Assembly (NCBI GenBank): GCA_000733355.1
Contig: JNVV01000075.1
Span: 1-64,000 of the forward strand
Source: Falciphora oryzae
Lineage: Eukaryota > Ascomycota > Sordariomycetes > Magnaporthales > Magnaporthaceae
Length of the DNA stretch: 64,000 nucleotides
Direction: 5' to 3'
Every line of letters starts with the position of its first letter. Within the stretch, counting starts at the first letter, position 1. The notes below the pieces were generated by a model. It was not told where the DNA came from. It did not search any database and was given only the letters and a program-made list of their open reading frames with translations. Positions 44,464 to 55,923 of this stretch are shown here, one piece after another. Position numbers and translations under genes: made by a program.

Positions 44464-46319
44464 ATGGGCATCCCACCCAGCGATGAGGGCGCCAAGGCCG
44501 GGGCGCAGCCATCCTTCCATGTCGACGGCCTCGAGGTGCCCGAGGTGACGTGGTACAAGGACCCTGGGCTGAGGAGGCTCTACGCCATGATGCCCATCGT
44601 GTTCCTCGGCGCGACGATCAACGGCTACGACGGCTCGCTGCTTAACGGGCTGCAGACGACGGGGCCCTGGAGATCATGCAAGTTCCCTACATATGACGAG
44701 AATCCCGACAGAAGTGTTGATCATTTACTGACCAGAAGTGCGTTGTGCAGACTTTGGCAACCCGACCGGAGCCACCCTCGGGCTGTACACAGCCATCCAG
44801 AACATCGGCGGAGTGTCGGCCTTGTTATTTTGTACGCCGTTCCACGGCCCTGAAGTCCATCGCGGACGCTTGCCTGAGACATGATTCTGACAAAAACACA
44901 AATAGCCGCTGCCGTTTCCGACACGCTTGGTCGACGGTGGGGTGTCACGCTGGGGCTTGTGGTCGTTCTGGTCGGAACCGTCATGCAAGCAGTGCCGAGC
45001 GTCAACGAGGGCATGTTTATCGGCGGTCGGTTCCTGGTTGGCCTGGGGTACGTCTCAAAACGAAGCGGCTGGGATGGCCACCCCCTCAACATGCTAACAG
45101 CAGAGCTTGCTTCTGCAAAATGTAGATCGAACCTCTCCCAGGGCTCAGCCCCCCTCCTCATCGTCGAGCTAGCACACCCCCAGCACCGCGGCAAGCTGAC
45201 GACAATGTACAACTGCATCTGGTACGTCGGCTCCATCATCGCGGCCTGGACCGTCTTCGGCACCATCCGGTACACGACCGACGCCGCGTGGCGGATTCCC
45301 GTGGCGATGCAGGCCGCCATGCCCGTCATGCAGATCCTGGGCATATGGCTGCTGCCCGAGAGCCCCAGGTGGCTCTGCTCCAAGGACAGGCTGGACGAGG
45401 CCTTTGCCGTCCTCGTCAGGTACCACGCAAACGGAAATGCGGATGACAGCTTCGTGCAGGCCGAGTTCCACGAGATCCAGGAGACCATCAGGCTCGAGAA
45501 GGAGGGGACCAGCGGCTGGGCGACGCTTTTCCAGACGCCCGGAAATCGCAAGAGGCTTCTCCTGATCGCGCTGGTGACCTTCTTCTCCCAGTGCTCTGGC
45601 AACGGCCTCGTGAGCTACTACCTGCACAGCATTCTGGACAGTACGTACGCTCCACGGCCTGTTGGTGTCGTGGAAGGCCGGATGACTAAACCATTAAACC
45701 TCACGCAGGCGTCGGAATCCGAGACAGTTACAAGCAAAGCTTGATTAACAGCGGGTTACAGATCTGGAGCCTTCTAGTGGCCATCGGCTTCTCCGTCTTT
45801 TTGGTCGACTCCCTCGGCCGCAAGACCTTGTTCCTCATCGCCGGCGTCGGCATGCTGGTAACCTTTAGTATATGGACGGCCTGCTCCGCGTACTACGAAA
45901 GGACACAGAGCAAGGAGGCGGGTAGCGCCGTTATCGCCATGATCTTCCTCTTTTACGGCGTGGCCGGGTTCGCGTGGCCCGGCTTGACCGTCGCCTATGG
46001 AGCCGAGATCCTCCCCTTCCACATCCGTGCCAGAGGTTTGTCCATCGGCTTCGCCTTGGCCGCGCTGTCCAGCGTCTTCAATCAGTACGTGAACCCGATC
46101 GGGCTCGAGGCACTGCAGTGGCGCTATTACTTCATTTACATCGCGATCCTCGTCATCGAGATCCTCTGCATCCGGTTCCTCTTCGTCGAGACCAAAGGTC
46201 CGACGCTGGAGGAGATCGCAGAGTTGTTCGACGGCAAGGACGCCAAGGTGGCCAGGGTTGGTGGTGATCTGGGTAAATTCAGGACGGGGGAGGCCAAGGC
46301 GGAACACGCCGAAGCCTGA
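44464..46319 (+). CDS. MFS sugar transporter, lactose permease/hexose type
   Basis: Exons 44464-44677, 44751-44831, 44906-45047, 45126-45640 and 45709-46319 give 520 residues with every phase matching. Family marks are ATINGYDGSLLNGLQ in helix 1, NPTGATLGLYTAIQN in helix 2, DTLGRRWGV after it, PESPRWL after helix 6, NQYVNP in helix 10 and VETKGPTLEEIAELFDG at the C-terminus. It should bring a sugar or beta-galactoside across the plasma membrane with protons. The first intron (44678-44750) uses a GC donor (GCAAGT) and is supported by the restored NPTG motif. Its neighbours, a GH35-type enzyme and a Zn2Cys6 gene, point to galactoside use. Length and topology are normal. Confidence 0.88.
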
Positions 46320-46498
46320 CGGAGGCCATTTTTGACGCACGACCGAATCTGTTGGCGGCGGTGATGGGACAAAACTGAGAGGACGGAGGGTAGCTGGCAG
46401 GCGATGGAATTCCGCTCGCATTGACTGTGAGCTGTCGTGGTGGCTACCACCATGTGACAGATTAGGCGAATAATCTCCAGATTCCTGAGCAGACTGTA

Positions 46499-48113
46499 TC
46501 AAGGACGCAACATTGATAGCGCATCGCTGGCGAACTTGTCGCGTTCCGTGAGCCTGCCGGGGCCGTCCCCCTCACCAATCAGGGGAATCTTGTTGGCAAT
46601 GGGCAGCGCGTGCTGGAGGAGGAACTTGGTCATCCATCGATCGATTTCATGCGTGTTCGGGTTGGCTGATGACATGCAGGCACGCTGGAGGGTGGGTGAA
46701 CAATCGCTCCATCGTGAGGTCGACGGCGGGCCAAAAACGCCTGAGCCGGACGAGGCGCTCGAAGTTGACCTCGAGTCGTCTGCGCATCTGCGGCAGCTCC
46801 GCCTCGGCGCCGAAGAGCAGCACGTGGAGTAGGGCGGCCGAGGAGACCGTGGCCATATGCGCGATGACGAGGTGGACCGCGTCGCAGCCCTCGGTTGCGT
46901 CGGGAAGGGACAGCAGGTCGCTAAAGGCGGCGGCGTGCTCGCGGTACCTAGACGCAAACAGCACTTGGCGCTCCGTCCGCTTGAGCTGGAGGCCGAGATA
47001 TGGGAAGTAGGGGAGCGTTGCATAGTGGTGATGCCCTAGGTGGAGTGCGACAAAGGCCGAGCCCAGGCCATCACGAGCGTGGCGCGCGACGTTGTCAGGC
47101 GTCGAGGTCAGGATTGGTGGTAGACTGGTAGCCCATTCGTCCAGCATTACCGACAGCTGCTACGTGCTGTTCTCCAGCTGGTCATTGTCGACGACGCCCT
47201 CGACATGGCGTTTATGGAGGTCGCCCACAGCCCCGAAGATCTCGGCCAGCTGGACCATGCCACCGCAGAGGCCAGGCCTGGGGTACGAAACGAGTTCGGC
47301 GGCAGACAGGTGTCCTGGACCCGATCTGGTGAGGGCGTAGAACTGCAGTTCGTCCATGGGCAAGGTATGTGCTATCGTCAGGTAGCTGGCGTCGGATATC
47401 GGTGCCAGCGGAAGACCATCTGTCTATTATGTAAAGACTCCACCACGTCCGCAGCTTTACCTCGCGCTCAACGAGGCCGTAAGAGGCCGCGGGCTCGAAC
47501 AGCCGTATGATCCGGGCGACGCGGAAGGCCATTCCAGAATACAGCATCTCGGTATCCGGATTCTCGTGGGCGCCCCAGAGGTTTCCCAGCAGGATCGCGG
47601 CATGGACATTCGCGAGTGTTATGACTTCCATGTTGGCCTTGAAGGCGACCTTGCCGCGTCAACCAAACTGGCAGCCTGTGCCCTGACGGCTAGAGACGCG
47701 GAGAAGGGGGCGGCCATGGCAAGTATGCCCAGCATGGGCTGATCCGGAACCGCACCATCGCGCACATGTTGTAGCAGCGACGCAGGGTGGAATAGCGCGT
47801 GCTGCTTGTTGTGGACTAGGCGAAGGTAGAGCTGAACAAGCTCGAGCCGAGGCTCCAGGTCCAGGTCAAGGACTACGGTGCTGCGGCCCGCAAGGCTCAC
47901 CGTCGCTAATGACGACCCCGGCGGTGATTCAGGGGCGCTATCGGCGGCGGCGATTATTCGCCGCCGCGACGCAGTGGCTCTGGCGGTGGCCAAGGAGCAC
48001 AGGAGGCCACGCCTGGAACAGGGAGCGCAGGCGCGTGGCCTGTCGCCGGCTGGAACGACGCATTTGCCTTTGCGCACACGGCACTGGCTGCAGGCCTTGG
48101 CGACCTTCATCAA
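46499..48113 (-). pseudogene. Zn2Cys6 transcription factor, multiply frameshifted
   Basis: The start at 48113 gives a C6 zinc cluster, ACSQCRVRKGKC then CAPCSRRGLLC (C-X2-C-X6-C-X10-C-X2-C-X6-C), at residues 8-40. Downstream pieces form the fungal transcription-factor domain: NVHAAILLGNLWGAHENPD, KLRTWWSLYIIDRWSSAG, then MDELQFYALTRSGPG and SSANPNTHEIDRWMTKFLLQ at the C-terminus. Frame changes are needed near 47645, 47380 and 46660, and there is a TAG at 47162-47160. Introns do not explain them. Either the gene is dead or the assembly has several errors here; neighbouring genes are error-free, which favours decay. In context it would have controlled the hydrolase-transporter pair. Confidence 0.7.
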
Positions 48114-50597
48114 CGTGCCGTGAATTGAGTGATGAGCCTTGCTCTTCGCTCACTTGGGATCTAGAGCTCAACTCGGAGGAGACGGCATCCATAGAAGCCT
48201 CGATCAGCCGGGCGCCCACGCAGAGTCAAGTGTCAGGCCCACAAGGCAGCACGCGTCGGGGTCGCTGTGCACCTCACTCCCCGCTGTCGTCAACAAGATT
48301 CTGGCCAAAGCCGTTGGGGCGACAGAGCCCTCCTCCGTCTCCGTCGGGACTGCCAACCCGATACTCGGCCACGGGGTAGCCAACGCCCTCGCCGAGCGTC
48401 GCAGCGCATGAACCCCTCCTCCTCTTGCCCGACGCGACGCAAGGGATGACTGACCCCTGGCAATCAGCGACGCACCAGATCAAATGCTCAATTATGGCAT
48501 GATGGCTGCCCAGCCGACAAACAGACCAGTCAGACGGGGCGGGGGCAGCGCACAAGCTCGGCCCGGACTTGTGCGAGGAAATTGCTGCTCCGGCGCAGCA
48601 AGTGGCGGACGAGGTTGTCTGGTCGCGTCAAACGGCCCTGCAGTCTGTGCGTGTTGCCTGCATCCCGTTGCCGGCTGCTTGCTGTCTGCTGCGACTTGCA
48701 CGAGCCAATGCATTACCAGCGCTGGGTCCCTGCATACAGTCGGTGAGGACGCCGTGGGATGGTCCCTTCAGTGGGACGAACATGGAATTGTGATTGTGAT
48801 GGACAGCAGCGCACTGCCTTCTTGTGCGCAGGGGGCGCTATCAATCAACGACAGCAGACCAGAGAGACGACGCCGGCGGCCGGCGGTTTGATGCTCAGGA
48901 CATGGAGGGCCCTGGAGCTGGCCGACTCGAATGCTGGTGTCTCGTTGCAGAGTGAGACTTGACGGTGTGCTGTCACGTGCTGCCGCTAACGCTGCGGGAT
49001 GCAAGCCGGTTGTTTCCAAGCCACGGTCCGGGATGGGAATTTGAAATTGCTGCTTTCGCAGAGCAAACAGCCGGTCGAGAAATCATGTGCCGCGCTCGCT
49101 TGGCGTATTTTGTTGGACGGCCGGATTGCCTGGTTTTGCGACCGAGTCTGCGCCGCCCCACAAAAACATGATGGAATCTCGCGTCGATTTCCGCCGTATT
49201 CGGCCAAAGCCCGAGCTGCAGCCCAGGCCCGCTCGCCGGGCAGCCAATGGTGACGCCTGTCGCGCCTGGGTGGTGGCGTTCTAGAACGCTGCTGTTGGCG
49301 GTCGAGACGGGGGCCTGCACATTGGTCAACGGACCCAGGACCCCTATTTTTCGGTTTTTCGTGGCGCCGCTCTCCTTTTTTTCTTTCTGCCACCTCCCCC
49401 ACCTGCCCGCCCCTCTCCAGCCCTTTCTCGTCTCCGAAGGAATGAGCCGCTGCAAGGGGGCCAGGTGGACCTAAACCGCAAATGGCAGGCTGGGATCCGG
49501 ACCAACGGGCCAAGCTGCAGCAGCCAAGATTTTGTGGTCTGCAACATGCAGCCGCAGATTCGCCCGCTGCGCCGGGACGCGCTATCGACCACGACCAACG
49601 CCAGGTCATGGAAGCCGCGCTCCATCCCGTGTGAACCAATCCTCATCACCAGCAGCTGGCGAAATTGGCCCGTGGTCGGCTGTGCCTGCCACCGAACCAA
49701 CGGAAAAACATGGTGCGATCCAGTGTTTGACTCGCACCACGGTGGCCGACGCGTTCCTTGGTGCTGCTCGAATCAGATGAGGTGGGCCACAGCCCGCAAT
49801 TCCTCGCGGCTCCTCCTTCCCCTGACGGCTGCTCGCCTCGTGCCTCTTTTGCTCCCCGCCTGCTGGTCCGTCCCAGCCAAGCCCCGCTGACACGCACTGA
49901 CCAGGCTCAACGGACTGGGCGTGCCTGCCCTGTCTCTCCGCACGGTTGGTCCATGAATAGCACTCGACAGTGGGAGGCGCGGGACGTGGCCCCGGCTCCA
50001 GACACAAACGGGGCACGGCTCGGAAAAGAAATGGGCTGCAGCGCGCGGATTGGCGTCGCGTCGTCCTCTCTGCCCGCCGTGGCTTGGGCCCAGCCAAGCC
50101 AGCAAAAGCCAAACCCAGGAAAAAGAGGATCTGTTGCTGCAGGGGGGTCTTGGGAGAAATGGATCTCTTGCCCGAGGTTAATTTCGCTCAACAGCTGCTG
50201 CGTGCAGTGCAGTCCCAGAAAGGGGCAGGGACGAACCCGTGGCGTCGGGAAGCTGCATCCTTTTCTGCATGTCCTCCCGCCCGTGCCCCCTCCACCAGGC
50301 ACCGCCTTCTTTCTTGCTTCGTCCGGTGTGTGAGCTTCTTCTTCTGCCTCCCAGCCCGCTCACTCTTCCCCAGCTTGAGCTTGTCGTCCACCATCACTCG
50401 CGAGCGCTCGATCCTCTATAGCGCGTGCTGCCTGCTTGCCCGGGCCAGGACATCTGCACGACGCCGCCGACGCCCCACGACTCTCTGCTTTGTTGCAATT
50501 GCAGTCAACCCTCCCAGCAGCAAATACCCGACGGGCCAAGACGAACGCCAGCAGCACCACCTCCAGCGCGGCTCCAGCAGCCCCCAGAAGCAACAGC
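48114..50597. other. 2.5-kb intergenic region and desaturase leader
   Basis: No frame here has recognisable domains or intron logic. A pyrimidine-rich stretch at about 49340-49440 and CT-rich sequence at 50260-50400 resemble fungal promoters and 5' leaders, so the desaturase may have a long regulated upstream region. Overlapping frames on both strands are a by-product of high GC. Confidence 0.5.
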
Positions 50598-52386
50598 ATG
50601 GAGGAGAAACGCGCCGCGAAGAAGGTCTCGCCGACGGAGGTCCAGCACCTCATCAACCAGGGCCACCTCATCGTGATCCACGAGGGGCGTGCCCTCAAGC
50701 TCGACAAATGGATTGACAAGCATCCAGGCGGTCGCTTGGCTATTCTGCACATGGTCGGTCGCGATGCCAGTGACGAGATCAACGCGTAGGTTTTATGTTC
50801 CCCGTCGCTCGCTTATCTCGCATTATCGCCTCGGATTGGGCCGATGCCTGCGCCCCGTCGACACAAAGTGCTGACCACGGTGCCACCCACAGTTACCACA
50901 CGGACAAGACGCTCAAGACCATGAAGGCTTTCTCCATCGGCGCCGTCGACCTCCCCTGGCTCAACCTGATCCCGCCCATCCAGGCGAACTCCAAGGCCTA
51001 CATCGAGGAGGTCAAGGCCGGACTGGCGGGAGGCAAAAATGCGGAGGACGCGAGCCCTTGCAGGCTCCGCTGCGGCAAGGGCAAGCCCGAGCCCTCGGCG
51101 TCGGGCGTCATCGGCGAGTACATGTCGAGGGAGGAATTTACCGTTGCCATGGAGGACCAGGAGCGCAAGGACGATATCAGTAGCATCCCGTCGCTCGACC
51201 TCGAGACCCAGCAGGCCATCCGCGCCGACTACAACGCCCTCCACGACCAGATCAAGGCCCTCGGCCTGTACCAGTGCCCCTACATTGAGTACGGCAAGGA
51301 GATGACGCGCTACCTCGCCCTCTTCTCAACCTTCATGTATCTGCTCTGCACGGGCTGGTACCTGACCTCCGCCGTTGTCCTCGGCATGTTTTGGGTAGGT
51401 TTTTTGCCGCTGCCCACGTCGCCATCCCCGTAAAAATCACATGAGATTCCTAGCTGACATGAACCCCTCCCCCACAGCACCAAATCATGTTCACTGCCCA
51501 CGACGCCGGCCATCGCGGCATCACGGGCTCCGTCACCATCGATACCATCATCGGCACCTTCATCGCTGACTTCTGCTGCGGCCTTTCGTTTGGCTGGTGG
51601 AAGAGCTCCCACAACGTCCACCACCTGGTCACCAACATGCCCGAGCACGATCCCGATTCGCAGTACCTGCCGCTGTTCGCCTGGTCGCCGTCCTTCTTCC
51701 GCTCTGTGCGCAGCACCTACTACGACTTCAACTTCCTCTGGGATAAGACGTGCGAGATGGTGGTCCCCTTCCAGAAGTACACCTACTACCCCATCATGGC
51801 CGTCGCCCGCTTCAACCTCTACTTCCTGTCCTGGGGTCATGTCGTTTTCAGCTCGCGCGCGAAGGAGTCGGGCGCCCCCCTCTGGCACCGCCAGATGGAG
51901 GTGGCCTTCATGGCCTGCTACTGGTTCCTGTTCGGCTATCTTCTCGTCTGGCGCACGCTGCCCGACTGGCCCACCCGCATCGCCTTTGTCCTGCTGTCGC
52001 ATGCTATCACCGTCCTGATCCACGTCCAGATCACCCTATCCCACTGGGGCATGTCGACGGCCGACCTGGGTCCCACCGAGTCCTTCGTCTCGCGCCAGAT
52101 GCGCACCACCATGGATGTCGACTGCCCCGAGTGGCTCGACTGGCTGCACGGCGGTCTGCAGTTCCAGGCTGTGCACCACCTGTTCCCCCGCATGCCCCGA
52201 CACAACCTGCGGAAGGGACAGGCCCTGCTGCGCGAGTTCTGCCTCAAGACGGGCCTGACTTACCACATTTACGGCTTTGTTGAGGGCAACCAGGTTGTTC
52301 TTTCGCGCCTGGAGGAGGTTGCCAAGATGGTTGAAACGCTGGTCCGTTGCCAATCGCACATGATTGACGAGTTCACGAAGGCATGA
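50598..52386 (+). CDS. Cytochrome b5-fused delta-8 sphingolipid desaturase
   Basis: Exons 50598-50785, 50893-51394 and 51478-52386 give 532 residues with matching phases. The N-terminus is a cytochrome b5 domain (LDKWIDKHPGGRLAILHMVG, the HPGG haem site, residues about 25-90). The desaturase part has the three histidine boxes HDAGH (about residue 235), HNVHH (about 270) and QAVHH (about 455), with the Gln of the third box typical of front-end desaturases. Hydrophobic segments lie between the boxes. It should introduce the delta-8 double bond in long-chain bases of ceramides in the ER, feeding fungal glucosylceramide. Length is normal for the family. Intron 1 falls inside the b5 domain (DEINA|YHTD). 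Confidence 0.9.
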
Positions 52387-52651
52387 TTTGCAGATAGATG
52401 TTGAGCCATATTAATCTATAGATTCATTCGCCTCTTGATGCCACATTGAGGAACATGTTCTTTGCGCCTCTTATCGCCAACTTGCCCACCCTGCGATATG
52501 CTCTCTTCCTGTTGGCCGCCGGATTGCGGACAGAACCGGGACCTGTTTCATTCGCGTGGGAGACTTGGCTGCCTCACAAAGCTTACATGCCCTTGTGCCC
52601 TCCCTACTCAATCAACTCCAGCGGCGTGCGGGACTCCATATCTCTCGTTTC

Positions 52652-55390
52652 TTATGGACGCCTAGCTCCACCAGCCACCAGCACTCTCGCGACCGCCTCG
52701 TAACCCCCCACGACATCCGCATCAGCGCCAAGCTCGGCGACCAGCAGCTTCACGACCCCCCTGTGTCCCATGTGAGCGGCCTGGTGCAGTGGCGTGTATC
52801 CAAAACAATGTTTCGCGTCTTCGTTGGCGCCCAGCTCCGCAGCCAATACTTTCACGACCATTCCGTGCCCAGCTAAATGCAACGGTGTCGCTTTGTATCT
52901 GCTTTCTTTGTCTTTATCGGCACCCAACTCCGTTACTTCGTCCCCGCATTGCACGGCCGGGAGCAACGGTATGTACTCAAAAGCTGCTGGTCGCTTGCGT
53001 GTTGGCACAACTCGGGGGCTAGCAGCATCACGGCCGCTTCATCCCTGTACTTCGTGGCAAAATGCATCGCTGTGTACCCGGCCTCGTCCGCCGCTTTCTT
53101 TTTTATCAACGCCCTCGGCCATTAGCAGCTTTATAATCGCTTCGTCGCCGTTCTCGATGGCCAGGTGCAGCGACGTCCCCCCATAAAACCCTTGGCCCCG
53201 ATGCTCGCGCCTTTGTCGAGCAGTAGCTTTACGACGGCCTCGTGCCCGTATACAGTGGTCACGTTCAATGGCGTCCAGCCGTAAACACCCGTCGTTTCGA
53301 TCGCCGCGCCTTTTTCAAGCAGCAAGCTAGCCAGGGCCTCGTTCCTGCGCCCTGCAGCCCACGACAGCGCAGTGCAGGAATATTGGCCGTCTTTTAGCTC
53401 GAGATCAGCCCCCTTGTCGAGTAGGAGCTTCGCCTCAGCCTCGTGTTCGTCCTCCGCGGCCCATAACAGCGGTGTTTCGCTTTGAAAGCCTCCGGCGTCG
53501 CGGGCAATATCGACAACTCTGGGATTGCGGATAGGTAGCCGCGTTTCCTCGTCCACTTCGATCCACGCCTTGCGACACGGTCTGTCTCCCCCTTGATTCT
53601 TCCCCGGCCTTTCCACAATGTCGTCGTGTCGATCCATCGCGCTCAGTAACATTCTAAAGTCCCACCAGTCGGTTTTTCCGTCGAACATCCCTTGTCCGCT
53701 CATAACACACCTGTGGCTTCGATCTCCTGACTCGCGTTGGGACATATTCCAATCCCAAAAAAAAGTGAAAGGTGTATTGGGAACGATGTGTTTGCTAGGG
53801 AACCGACCATGCGTTCTTTGCTTCGTGAACTCAGAGGGGCAGTTGTGTCCCACCAAGGAACTGCAATTCTGATGATTTCCGCATAGCCTTCGCGCAGCCT
53901 TGCGATGGTAAGATTCGATACTCCTTGGAGAAGACACACAGCATCACCTTGCTCAATAGGCTGTGCAGAGGGTTGTAAGGGGTATTCAGGGGGTTGTTGG
54001 AGGATTCTGTGTTCCAAAGGGCCACGGGAGTTCCTCCAAGCAACGGCTATGCTTTGATCATCGCCTTGGGGCCGCGCATAAACCACTCTGCCAAGGACAT
54101 GCCCTTTGGCTCGAATCACCGCCATAAGCTGCTCATTCCATGTATCCACCACTATCCGGTCCGGTAGGCAAAAGTGGATAAACTTTAGGAAAGTCTCTGC
54201 CCATGACCCCGCGTAGTCAACCGGTAATGCCTTGGGCCCTTCATAGCTTGTGCCGAGTAAGGCGTAAACCTTGTCGAGAGGGTTTGTAGCCTTGCGGGTG
54301 CGGAATCTGTCGACCAGTTCACCGAGAGGCCCGATGGTTGAGAGAGAATGGGCTTGATGTGCTTCCTTCAGACAGGCTTGTTTTGTACCGAAGCCTAGAA
54401 GCTGCGTCTCGTATGAGACGGATTATCGGCAGGGTGAGGTCTTGCAAAGGCGGGTGCGTAGAGTAGGATAGCCTTATTGCGCGGAGGCCAGGATAGAACG
54501 TAATTCCGTCAACTACCGAAGAAACACACTTGGTCAGGACATATCGAACTGCGGCAACCTCTTAAAAAACCCGAGCCGATCTATTAATAAACTCCTTTCA
54601 ACTAATCACTCGTGGATAGCCACATACCCAGACACGCTAAAACCACGGCCGTGCAAGAAGAGCGAAAACTGCTTGCTAGGTCGGCTCGCCGACAGTAGGA
54701 GGTCCGTATCCTTCCCCGGGCATCCCGTGCAGTTGGTGTAGTTAGTATCTTCGGCTTTGGCTCGCTATCACCTATCGCCTCTCCCCGGCCCCCCCTACCC
54801 CCGGCAGCCTCGCGTAATCCAGCAAACGCTCGGTCACTATCATCCGCCGCCTTTCCGAACCAGACGGCAACACGGCTAGCACTAGCGTAAATCTTAGCCA
54901 TAGACTGAACCTGTTGTCCCTTTTCGGCATCATCCTGCTGGTTCATGCAGACGGCGTCTATCCAGATGACACGCTCAAGGAGGGGGGGGTCTCGAAGGTA
55001 TGACAACGCTTCACGAAGGTTTGCCGTTACGCGCAAGCATTGATCGGTCCTGATGGACGGAGCTGGAGAAGAAGAAGTCCCGCATCCATCGTCCGGCTGG
55101 ATGTAGATGGGCTGCTTGTTCTCCTCGGGGCCCCACACATACGACAGAGCCTCGTAGAGATGGATTGCTTGGCCTGGTTCGCTGAGGGGATATTCGAGGA
55201 GCCGGCATCGAATAAGGGACTTCTTATCTTTGTGCGGCATGAGGCGAAGCAAACGAATGTTGCCCCGCTCCGACAGAGGAGAGTAGCAGTATGTGCCTCC
55301 AAGGCTTCCCGAGGCAGCGTTCTTGGAGTCTGGAAGGGGGGCGCTGCTGTCCCTCGGGCCTCCCTTTCGTACTTGGACGCAGACCTCCAT
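52652..55390 (-). pseudogene. HET-domain/ankyrin-repeat protein, decayed
   Basis: Read on the minus strand, 55390-54700 holds a HET domain: YEALSYVWGPEENKQPI, LRVTANLREALSYLRD, then ERVIWIDAVCMNQQDDAEKG and IYASASRVAVWFG. Broken linker sequence follows, with PLGELVDRFRTRK and NPLDKVYALLGTSYEG near 54300, which normally comes after HET. From 53560 to 52652 there are ankyrin repeats (ETPLLWAAEDEHEAEAKLLLDKGADLE is the first; about seven can be counted). Several stops and frame changes lie between 54600 and 54400 and around 53200-52960, so no full protein can be made. HET-ankyrin proteins are linked to non-self recognition and cell death in fungi. It is convergent with the desaturase. Confidence 0.7.
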
Positions 55391-55923
55391 AACTTGGAAG
55401 CTGCTTTAATCAATCCGCCGAACCAAATGACCATGATGAGTCAAGGGGGAAAAGTGAAGAGTGGGTGTATTTCTTTCCAAAGTAGCTAGAACGAAGTGAA
55501 TGCGAAAGATTGGGGGTCTGTAGGCAATTTCCGCGGTGCTGTTTTTGCGACGCTTACATGGAGCTATCAATTGTTGCCATGGCTAGGTGCCGGCCAGGTT
55601 TTTGGAATCCTCCGTGGCATTGATGTTCCTCGCTCGCTGGGCTTTGCTGGGTTTGATGCCCGATTGCCTGGAGCCAATACGCAAACACGGAGCCTGCCTC
55701 CTCCTAGACTAGTGCATACTTACGCACAGCGGCCGACCGTGTGATTTCACGCCCGGCCTGGTGCTGTCCGGGACCGCCGGACCGGCGCTCCCCCACCCCC
55801 GAGTCCGGTTCGGACTACCGTTCGGGTCATGGCGGGACTCTTTACTCATATACCTAGCCACGCAGAAGACGGGCGACCTGCCTGTGTCGTGTGTAATTTC
55901 GTAGAGCTTACAACAGTGGCAAA
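55391..55923. other. Divergent intergenic region
   Basis: This is the 533 bp between the HET-ankyrin remnant (-) and the Ayg1-like gene (+). I see no gene, and no clear TATA element near 55924. It presumably holds the promoter of the hydrolase. Confidence 0.4.

Noticed and set aside
45774..46502. 242-codon minus-strand frame under the sugar transporter
   Set aside because: Shadow of transporter exon 5; no domain or intron logic.
48484..50360. Several overlapping frames of 110-250 codons upstream of the desaturase
   Set aside because: On both strands, low complexity, no domains; best explained by high GC in a promoter/leader region.
53831..54152. Separate small gene between HET and ankyrin parts
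   Set aside because: Frames on either side run in the same direction and have linker-type content; better read as the decayed middle of one HET-ankyrin gene.
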